Assembly (NCBI RefSeq): GCF_018143015.1
Contig: NC_054746.1
Coordinates: forward strand, 39,620,687-39,684,686
Length of the DNA: 64,000 bases
Direction of reading: 5' to 3'
DNA from: Lytechinus variegatus
Lineage: Eukaryota; Echinodermata; Echinoidea; Temnopleuroida; Toxopneustidae
The notes below the pieces were generated by a model that was given only the letters and a program-made list of their open reading frames with translations, was not told the DNA's origin and ran no database searches. Below are positions 35,214 through 47,200 of this stretch, one piece after another; the first letter of the stretch is position 1, and every line of letters begins with the position of its first letter. Both the position numbers and the translations under genes were made by a program.

Positions 35214-38200
35214 ATGGCGACTGTACGGCAAGTGCTGAGTGTTTCGCAACTTTGCTCAGTCATAACTCGAAGTAAGTTTTTGAAGATCTCTCTTCAAACT
35301 CTAATTTGAATGGTCAATGTTATTTGGGAAATTTTTATCAATGAGTTATGACGAAATCCTTTTGAATACACGACCTGGCCCGAGTGATGTTTATAAATTA
35401 GGTCCAGCCCATGGCCATGATTCATTTTAATTCAAACCCACGTGTTGATATTCATGTCATGTTCATAATTGCAAAATCCTGAAGTTGAAGTCATTGTGTG
35501 GAAGTGCATTCGTGCGTACAATTACTACAAAGTCAATTAAAAAGTACTCTTCCAATGTGCAAGGTTAGGATAAAAATTTGCCTTTACCCCTAGTAGTACC
35601 GTACGCTGCCCAATCGTCGCTCAGTTTACGTATTTTCCTTTATGTTTCATTCAATTAGCTACGACAACCTTACTTCTATATGTCATCTGAAAGAAAAAAT
35701 ACTTTAAGATCGTTTCATAGGATAATAATTATATGTCTTCAAAGTACCACTGTGTAATTCGCCGTTCTCGTCACCCTTGCGCCTGCCCCATTGCCGCTCA
35801 CCACTGCCCTAACCCCGCTCACTTAGCGCGCGCATTCATACATGTATATAAGGCCTGACTTATTCTTTTTTCTACCTTTTTACTTGCACTTCTGAGTGAA
35901 AAAAGTGTGTAATTTTGTTGTGATTGATTATATTGTTGACAAGTTTTATAGTACAATTCACTGTATAAAATGTTCCTTTCACCAAGTGCAATTATTTTTA
36001 GGATTTTTGTTGCTTTTTGTTACTGATCTACGCCTATATCATTTTTGTTTATCCTAAACTATATTCCGTATTTTTTATAAAATATATTTAAAAAAAACCT
36101 TTCCCGACAATTTTTTCACTGATTACAAATTGTCTAATTATATTAATATGATTCTAATCTGTTCATGAATTTTATGAGTTTATAATTATTATCTATTTAT
36201 TTCGGAAATGAAAAGTATATGAAATTCAGTGGAACATAATTGTATGCTACAACATATCAGAGTATTGAGCACCCACTGGTCTGATAGGATCAAATAAATT
36301 ACTGTAGTCAATAAAAACCATTTGACCCTGTCCAGTTCTTACATAAAATCGGAAGCGGATGAAAAGAGTCAGCATGAACAAAAAGCTTTAAAGAACAATC
36401 TATATAATAGAATATAGTCAAGTTAACTTAACTTGAAATATCATTATTGAATTTACATCTTATAAATAAAACGCTATAAAGCTCTTTTAGCACATTCACC
36501 ATTCAAAGAAATCAACTTGAGTCCCCCCCTCCCCATTTCGTCCCTTCCGCTCATTGCCCCCTGATGCTATTTACCATTGATTTCCATTATTTTTTTTTTA
36601 CTATTAGAAATAATTATTTGCATTCTCCTTCAGGTTCTAATTCCAATTTGTTGCTTTTGCACTGTCTTGACTCATTATTTACAAGTATGTATTCGTGTAT
36701 CCCCCTTTTTTGTTTACTTTTCGTTTACTCTTTTTTTATAATTATTTCCCTACTTTGATATTTTATGGGACTCTCACTGCATATTCTCAATTTGGAGCCT
36801 TCAACCAACAAGCTTTGCTTTTACGTTTAGCTCCCTCATATCCACAACTCACATTTTCTTTCTTTGTCATTATTTTAGAACCAATTACAAGAATACATTT
36901 AGTACTTTTTTTATATTGTTGTATTATATATTTTCACGATATTTTGTTTTATCTATGAAAACTTTTATTGTATATTGAATTGTTGATTTTTTGAAAATGT
37001 GAAATGTTGATGTGAATAAACCTTGAACACTGAAGTCCGATAATAATTATATATATATATATATATATTTTTTATTTTTTTTGGGGGGGGATTCCCTAAT
37101 ACTGACTTTCATTAAAAAAAGGTCATCCGGAAAAACAACAATAAATATTTAATCAACTCGCTGGTTTAAGTTCACATTCGAACTCCCGTCAATGTAGATA
37201 ATCGGAGAGAGAAAAAGACACTCTACATGTAGAAAATTCGATTTGTTCAAAATATATTGGTCAATTTAAATTTTAAAAAAGGAAATCTCCAGAAACATGA
37301 CAACGGTTTTATCTATTCAAATCAATCAGGAAACTACTGACCGAGTTGGCTTCTATAGGCCTATTAGCGGGATACTTTTTCTTATATTCATTTAAATTCT
37401 TTATTTTATTTATATGAATCAAATAGGCCTACAGATAATGGGCCTATAACATGAAATATACGTATCATTAGGCTCGTAAGCTATCATAAAGGCACATCTA
37501 TTTGATGTGACGTGGAGTCAAATCCTTGTTTAATTCCAATTAAATTATCCCTAAATTTCATACTCAGAGTAAGTAATCATAATAATCAAAATATGAATAG
37601 GCCACATAAAAACAGCATAACGATCGATATTATATTTTATAGACTTGCAGGGGCCGCGGAACCAGGGAGGGGCTTCATCCCGAACAAAACAAAACTATCC
37701 CTATTAATGTCTCTAAGTTGTTTGTACATCGGTATGCAGTCTTTAATAAGAGTTGAAATTGATATACATCAATTAAAGTATCAATTTTTAGCATTGATGA
37801 CCCTACGATTCGTTATAAAGCAAGATAATTTTTGTAAAACCTTTTCCAAAACACTTTGGGCCCGGGCAATGATTACAATTAAATCTCGAGATACCTCTGG
37901 TGAACAGTGTTGAAATAATTGACAAATTCTTTTGATTATCTTTCATTATTTCTGTAAACGTCAGCTTATCTGCCTGCTCCATGATAAATCGTTGACGACC
38001 GAGGGGCTTTTATTTGCCGTCACCCTCAGCTAAAGGAAAAGCGGAAGAGAGAGGGGGAGAAAAAATTGAAGGAGAAGTGAGAGAGGAAAATGTAAGAGTA
38101 TAAAGAAGACAAAATGGCCGCGTCGCAAAAAAGACAACAACGGAAGGGATATAAATCGAGGCCGGAATAGGAAAATAATAAAATGAAATAAAAAATAATA

Positions 38201-41200
38201 GGAAGGAAAATAAAAGGAAGAATACAAGACGAAAATGAGAGTTGGGGGACCGACAAATACATTTCATTTAGAACAAAATAACTATTCAGCTCGCGCTTCG
38301 CGCCCGCATTGCCCGTTTGTTTCATTATTCATGTCTTGTTTTCAAGTCATTCTCGGTTTGCAAGTTAAAACATCATTACAAAAGTGCTGAAAATGTCTCG
38401 TTTTTTCTCTGAATATAATACTCTCGTTGTGAATTTTGTTCATGACTGAATTTATATGAAACTTATGGAAGCTTAAAAGTGCCACCGAGATGTCGAGATA
38501 ATTATCTTGGTAAGTCGACATCTTGATAGCAAAAGATAAGATGACGAGATCCCAGATCTCATCATGTCGACATCTTTTAGAAGAGATGATGAGATGACAA
38601 GATCCAGGATCTCATCATGTCAACATCTTGTAGAAGAGATGATCAGATGACAAGATTCCGGATCTCGTCATGTCGACATCTTTTAGAAGAAATGGTCAGA
38701 TGACAAGATCTTCGATCCATGATCATGTCATCTAATCATCTCTTCTTAAAGATGTAGACATGACGAGTTACGAGATCATGACATCTGATCATCTCTTCCA
38801 ATGGATGTAGACATGACGAGATCCAAGATCTTGTCATCTGATCATCTCTTCTACAAGATGTCAACATGATGAGATCCGGGATCTTGTCATCTCATCATCT
38901 CTTCTACAAGATGTCAACATGATGAGATCCGGGATCTTGTCATCTCATCATCTCTTCTTAAAGATGTTGACATGATGAGATCCAGGATCTTGTCATCTCA
39001 TCATCTCTTCTAAAAGATGTTGACATGATGAGATTCGGGATCTTGTCATCTCATCATCTCTTCTAAAAGATGTCGACATGATGAGATCTGGGATCTCGTC
39101 ATCTTATCTTTTGCTATCAAGATGTCGACTTCCCGAGATAATTATCTCAACATCTCGGTGGCACTTTTAAGCTTCCATAGAAACTCGATCTCTTTTTTTA
39201 AGACTTACTTTATTATTCACGTATATGTAGTTATAATCTGCCCTAGCTAGGCCTATTCTGAATTATGACCTGAAATAAATTCAGACATTCCTACATTGTT
39301 TACATTTAATTTTCATCTCATATTAGATTCACGAGTTAAATTAGTAAAGAAATCAGGTGTTACCATGGCAACTTACCATTACCATGCATTCAAATTAACT
39401 TATCCATGCAGAACACAGTTGTGTTCGAAATTTAATTTAAATGAGTTGGTCGAATGTAGATTTTTGCATTTTCCACCATTTATCTTTTTCCACCATAATG
39501 TTGATTTATGATGACAATTCAATAAATGACCCCAACGTACAGGGCCAAAGTTCATTGACCTTAAATTACCTTTGACCGTGGCATGACCGGAACTCACTAT
39601 AGGATTTTCACCGTGACTCCCTTATTTCTAAGTTTCAGGATAGCTATAGAAATTAGGCCTACTACAAACTTATGAATTCGACAACCTTATCCTGTTTTCA
39701 ATGATTTCAACGTTTACGACGCCGCCCTCGCGGCGACGTCGGAAAAAGTGGCGCCCTGTCTCTGCAGACATTAAGACAATTGTATTTTTCTGCGAAAAAG
39801 ATAAGCCGTTACCATGGCAATGGATCTTTTGCAACTTATACTTTGATGACTTGATCAGGCATATATCTAGAAATTGATTTTGGAAGGCTAAGAATGATGA
39901 TTATGGACCATTTAAATATTGACAGGGGAATATACCATATATATAGGCTCAATATGTTATTTTTTTAAACATATTAATCCGTTGCCATGGCAACGGCGGA
40001 AGGAGGCATGTATAAAACTGGCAACAAGCGGATTGGTTCAGCACCCTCAAAATAAAGGAAATGACACAAAAATATCAGATTCTAAAGAAATGTCTACTTG
40101 AAAAATATGACGATTCCGTTAATAGGCCCTATACTCTAATAATGATTATCATATACAATCAGGGTGAGCGGAGTTAGGGCAGGCTGCTATCTCAAGGTAT
40201 GCCCTCGCTAATTCATTCACACAGCAAATATTCATTCCTTAGAATTTGTCATGTTGACATATCTAGGACCTCTCTCACCTGCGACTCACACATTTTCATT
40301 CATCATATAAAAATATAACAATTATCACGTGTTTTTAGGAGTATTTAAAGTGATTGAAAAAACCTTAATCTGGTGCAGTTTCGGTGCAATTGATCGAAGT
40401 TCAAACAGTTATCGGGTTACTTTACACTTTAACGCAGTATTTCACGATGATTTATGAAGGGATTAATTTTATTTTTCCACACTTTGTTTTTTCATGTAAT
40501 GGTCTCCTCTTGGGTGCATAATCATGCTAGTATACAAAACAATAAGGAATTTGGGACGAATTTAAAATGATAATCAAAATAAGCAGCGTGCGCATCGCGC
40601 TTGTGAGGGTGAGCGAGAATTGGGCAGCGTACGGTACCGTATGTGAAATAGGAATGGCAGTGAATTAACACATAGCTCTATTTCGAGGAGTTTTTAAACA
40701 TTTTTTCTTTTTATTTCTCCTCGTACACAGACAGCTCGCGATCGTGTAACCCAGGACGTTCCAGCCCGCAAAGTGGGCCGGAGCCCTGGACTCATCCGTT
40801 TAATATAAGGCACACATCTCCAAAATGGGGTAGAATGGGCCTGGGTTTACGATTAACACTCCAAATAACATGAATAAAAGGGGGAAAATAAATTATGCAC
40901 TTGCCTGATTGCCTCGATTATACGGATGAGATTGAAGGTCTATCAGGACACAGAATCCTGATTTCAAGGCACAAACCACTCATTCAGTGAACAAGGTTAT
41001 GCACACACTGGACTCTCAAAAAAGGGAAAAGTTCTGTCTCGTTTGTTCTCTTTCTGTCAAAATTGAACGCGACAAAACTTCCCCTTAAAAGGGGAAGTGC
41101 ATCCTGATGAACAAGGTGTTTATATTGAAAGGAGAAAATATTACAAATACATTAATAATTTAATTCTTATATTTTCTCCTTTCAATATTTACACCTTGAT

Positions 41201-44200
41201 CATCAGGATGAACTTCCCCTTTTAAAAATAAGACTCCTTTCTGTCTGTTTGTTTTTCAGAAGATCTATCAATCAAAAGCAGATTGTGATCATTTGTTCCT
41301 TCATGAAATTGCCATCTAGTCCTGATTTACAATCTGCTTAGGCCTATACAATTTGGTATACATGTATTTACATCTATTTGATAGAAGAAAATAAATCCCA
41401 ATGCTAAGTTACAAAATACATATTGTCAATGAATTGAATGATGTGCATATGATGTGCTGCCAATATTTATTTTCACTAAATTGAAAATTTGAATGTTATT
41501 ACTTTTTTAATGATTTCTACACTGTATGTAATAGTCCTGGATTTCATTTGTTCAATGTCTTCATGCCCATTTTATTTGATGCATTTTCCTATCTTCTTTT
41601 AGGATTAGTGATAAGTCCTAATATAACCAGCCAGATCAGATTGCTTTCATCATCACTATGTCAACCACGAGGTGATCAAATGTTAGATGCCCCACAGCAT
41701 TTCATGATCCAGAAGAGATACACAAGCTGGTACAATACATGTAAGTTCTTTATGCTTTCATGGTAATCTCATCTACTTTCCAGCTGTATGTTGTGGCGAT
41801 ACATATCTGGGATTTTCTAAGATCCATTTTATCTCAGATGAAATAAAATATTTTATTGATAAAATATGTTATCTTTGTTAAAATCCCTGAGACAAAACAC
41901 CCTTAATATCTCTTTGGTTTGGTATTCTCAGAAGTCAGAACCATTTTATCTGTGTAAATGCACTTATTTTTAAAGCAATATCCAATAAAAAAGGCTGTTT
42001 TATAGCACTCTCATCTCATTCAATCAATGAAAATCCCAGAGGTGTGAGATTGCAAGGAGTGAGATAATTTATTAAATCTAAATGCACTTGTATTTTACGC
42101 TAGAACGTCTTTACAGAAATTTCTTTTTAAAAAATGACAACTCTTTATTTTTATCTAGTTTGATGTCAATATTGCATTACAAGCATCCAATCAAAGACAA
42201 TAATTAGTCAAGTTGAAAAGTATTCTGAAATAATTCCTCATTCTACAGGAATAATACAGGAATATTACCTGAGTTGCGGTATTACTCTCAATGATTATAT
42301 CATTTACTTTACTTTTTTATTCTTTATTTTTCATTTTTGTCTCACCTGCGAAGCAAAGTGAGACTATAGGCGCCGCTTTTCCGACGGCGGCGGCGGCGTC
42401 AACATCAAATCTTAACCCGAGGTTAAGTTTTTGAAATGACATCATAACTTAGAAAGTATATGGACCTAGTTCATGAAACATGGCCATAAGGTTAATCAAG
42501 TATTACTGAACATCCTTTTTAGAGTTTCATGTCACATGACCAAGGTCAAAGGTCATTTAGGGTCAATGAACTTAGACCATGTTGGAGGAATCAACATCGA
42601 AATCTTAACCTGTGGTTAAGTTTTTGAAATGTCATCATAACTTAGAAAATATATGGACCTAGTTCATGAAACTTGGACATAAGGTTGATCAAGTATCACT
42701 GAACATCCTGCATGAGTTTCACGTCACATGACCAAGGTCAAAGGTCATTTAGGGTCAATGAACTTTGGCCGAATTGTGGATATCTGTTGAACTCCCATCA
42801 TAACTTTGAAAGTTTATGGATCTGATTCATGACACTTGGACATAATAGTAATCAAGCATCACTCAAAATTTTGTGCAAGTTTCAGGTCTCATGATTAAGG
42901 TCAAAGGTCATTTAGGGTCAATGAACTTTGGCCGAATCGGGGGTATCTGATGAATTACCATCATAACTTTGAAAGTTTATTGGTCTAGTTCATTAAACTT
43001 GGACATTAGAGTAATCAAGTATCACTGAACATCCTGTGCACGTTTCAGGTCACATGACCGAGGTCAAAGGTCAATGAACTTTGGCCGGATTGGGTGTATC
43101 TGTTGAATTACCATCATAACTTTGAAAGTTTATGGATCTGATTCATGAAACTTGTACATAAGAGTAATCAAGTATCACTGAACATCCTGTGCACGTTTCA
43201 GGTCACATGACCAAGGTCAAAGGTCAATGAACTTTGGCCGGATTGGGTGTATCTGTTGAATTACCATCATAACTTTGAAAGTTTATGGATCTGATTCATG
43301 AAACTTGTACATAAGAGTAATCAAGTATCACTGAACATCCTGTTCGAGTTTCAGGTCACATGATCAAGGTCAAAGGTCATGTAAGGTCAATGAACTTTGG
43401 CCATGTTGGGGTTTTTTGTTGAATAACCATCATATCTCTGTAAGTTTATTGGTCTAGTTCATAAAAAGTGGACATAAGAGTAACCATGTATCACTGAACA
43501 TCTTGTGCGAGTTAGAGTAGTAATCAAAGTCAGCACTGCTGCTATATTGAACCGCGTGATGCAGGTGAGACGGCCAGAGGCATTCCACTTGTTAGCTAAT
43601 TCACCTAGAAATATTGTTAAAATAAATGCTGTGGGAGTAACAGCCACCACCATATGTTAACATAGGCGCAAGAATATCATCTGGATTGCAATGGTTTAGA
43701 TACGTGATGTATATACACAGACACTGGTCTGTCCTGTTCCATCTTTAGAAATGCAAGATAAAAATCAATTTCAGACAAATGTCATATTTTATCTTTAAGA
43801 TAAACTGTTATCTCAGGATAACAATTTCAGTTTAAAAGACAGAATATTTTTTTAATGAAATGACCGTCAAATACCAACCCAAAAATATGGCATTTGTTTT
43901 GTTCTCAGACTGTCTGTTTTTAATCATTAATTGTCATATATTGCTTGACTTGAATATGGATAAATCAACAGTGTGTAGTCTGTAGAAGTAATTTACTTTG
44001 TTTGATTTATTTTAGTAACTGCTGATCAACTATGGAAAGGAATGTTAGCAACTACTGGTAAAGCAGCAAGGAAGGCAAGAGGCAAGAGACCTGCAAAACG
44101 AATGAAGAAGGATCTAAACAAAGGACAAATATTCGGAGAGGGTATGTATTCATTTTCTTTTTAGAATACTGTATAAGCTCAAAATTTTAAGTTTTATTTA

Positions 44201-47200
44201 ATGTATTGCTAAATTTTGCTAGTTTTTGTTTTCTCATGGATATTTTAGAAGATGACATTTTCAGGTATGATATTATATTCACTAAGATTTTCTTTTGTAG
44301 TGCAACATTGGTGAAAATATCACCTTCAAAACCAAAGTCATCAAGTTATCTAATAAGGGCTGGCATAGTAGTTTTAAAATTGTAGTGTGTGCAAGGCACC
44401 TCCTCAATGAAAATCTTCAATTATTTGTCAGTGTGATGACTGTTTCTGTTTTAATCATACATGGTTTGTCTCAAATCGATTTTGGAATATTTTTTAATTT
44501 TGTCAAAATGCATAAATTTCAATAAAAAATTGTGCTGTTCTGCAATTTGGCAAATACAGGAAGAGCTCAGATTGCTTGGCCAGGTTTGAATGCACCTATA
44601 GTTCAAGGAAAAGAAGTCTTAACAATTAAGAAGAAACAGCCTGATCCAGAAAAGGAAGAACGATTACGTCTGATCAGAGAGCAATGGGACAAGAAAAAGA
44701 AACGTAGTGTACCACCAGAAGAAAGAGGTTGGACTTCCAAGAGCTGGGGTGGACGAACATTAGGACCTCCTGACCCTATCCCAGGAGGTATGTACATGTA
44801 ATGATACTACACAAATAATGCACAACATCAAAAGGACATTAGTGAGAATTATATGCTTGTGGTACCTTTGATAGAGTTCTAAAATGCTTGGGGCATAGTT
44901 AAGTTTACTTGGATTGTTTCAATGGTTCCAAAACTGGGTATTATACTGATGCCTAAGCAAAATAACTTTTATATGTAAGATTGTGTTGTGCATCTGTATT
45001 TCTCTGGTTATCATGCTCATCTCAAACCAATGATTTACCGTTGTACTTTCAAATACTATTAAATTACCGCTCATCAGTTGTCAGATTAGAATTTACATGT
45101 TCAGTAGAATGTGTGCATAGCCATTCATTTTGACCCACTTCATCATCACTCAACTTATTTTACCAGCAATCCATTGGAAGAAATTGAAATTTTCATCTAG
45201 ACCAGTGCATCTCAACCCTTTTAAACTCAAGATCCACATTGACTCTTGTTTTTTTTTTTCTTAAAAATGATTTCTAGGCTCACCTCACAAAGTTTTATTG
45301 AGAAAAATTATATTAAAGCTGATGACAAAAACAAAATAGATTAAAATATTTTGTAATTGTTTGAGCTACAACTTAACCCCACATCTCTCTTGTCATTTAA
45401 GAAAAGAAAATGATTTGAAATATTTTATTCTTACTTCTATTGCAGAGAATTTTGAAGGCTTTGATTCTCGTGTGATCCATGTGAGGAGAGTATTCAATAT
45501 GACGGGTTCAGTTGGTAGAAAGAGATCAATGTCAGCTCTGGTTGTTGTAGGCAATGGAAATGGAGCAATAGGTAAGAATTGTTTGCATCTTATCAAATAC
45601 TTAAAAATCATTCATGTACATGGAAGAGATAGTAAGTAGGAGAGACCGGGGTTAGTTGGAACATGGGGTAGGTTGAAACATTGTAATTTTCTTTAACGCC
45701 TGTAAAATAAAATTATGCAATACTGCCATCAATTAATTGCTATTAATAATACAACAGTGTTGAATTAATTATTGCAATAAATTGAGGGCAGTATTGCATA
45801 GATTTATTTTACAGGCGTTAAAGAAAATTACAATGTTTTAACTTACCCCATGTTCCAACTAACCCCAGTCTCCCCTACCGGTAGTTATTTGTTATTGGTA
45901 TAAGATGGCTTCTGAATGCTTTTTGAAGTGCCCACCGGCTAGTTCAGTGATCAAAGTCATGAATGTATTCTATATACTTCCTATTAACAATCACAACCAC
46001 TAGGTATTTCAGAATTATCTCACATTTGAGAAGATAATCACATTATGCTGCAGGAGCTCAGACCATAGTTTATAAATGACATTAACAAAATTTTATTTAT
46101 ACATGGTTAAAACTTAGAAGCACTATAGACATCATGTTTGATTATATTGAAAATTGCAAGAAGGTTCCTTTTTTTTTTTTTTTTTTTTTTTGACAGGTTA
46201 TGCCCTTGGTAAGGCACCTGGTGTGATAGCTGCTCTGAGGAAGGCTAAAAACAAAGCTGCAACAAATCTACACTACATTGAACGATATGATAACCACACA
46301 AGTAAGTAGAGAGAGATAAATGTGTTAGGTGGTCTGTCTTTGACAGATCACCTCTTAATTTCGTCAGAATTTTCTTTATTTCTTTATTATTTATTTTTCG
46401 CACCTATGTTTGTCGCCAACTTTTCTCAGAATTGGCTGAATCAATTTTGCTAAGTTTTTCGTCACATATAGAGTGTATCATAGAGACGGCATACAAATCT
46501 TTTCAAGGTCATATGGTTAGGATGACGTCATCTACGCGCCATTTTGTAAAATTCTACATTTGATCATATCTTCATTATCAATTATCAAAAATTAACAATA
46601 TTTACATGACATTAACTTCAGGTTAAGTGTCAACTGTCAATGTCATCAAAGGTCATGTAAAGGTCATGACGCGCTCGTACGCGCGCGTCAAAGGTAAAAA
46701 ATTCTCTAAATGGCCTATAAAAATTTTTGGGTACGTTTCAGGTCATTTTAAGCATTTCAAAAATTTGTGCGCGCGCACATATTCGCGCGCGTTTCCGCGC
46801 GTAACGCCTTAATGCAACGCAGAAACACCGTTTCTTTTACTATCATTGCATTGCTAATAAAATTCTGAGCAATTTGATACCTTGATCAACCTTCTACGAC
46901 CATTAATAACGAAATTAACACCCGTTAGAGTTTGCAGCACGTGTGCGCGCGAGCTCTCACTATAGGCCATATATGGGCAAAAACGTGCCTATTGCAAATT
47001 CACTGTAGCTCTGTAAATAGTCCATTGACCCCCAATTTTTTTTTCATATATCGATTGAGTATGAGTTGTAGATTTGATTTCATGTCACCATCGTCCCTCA
47101 ATTTGATCATGACGTCACCAAAATGGCGCCTAAACTAAAAAATTTATTTTTTCAAAAATGACGTCATCAAATTTATGCAAATTTGATTGTAACTTCTCGA

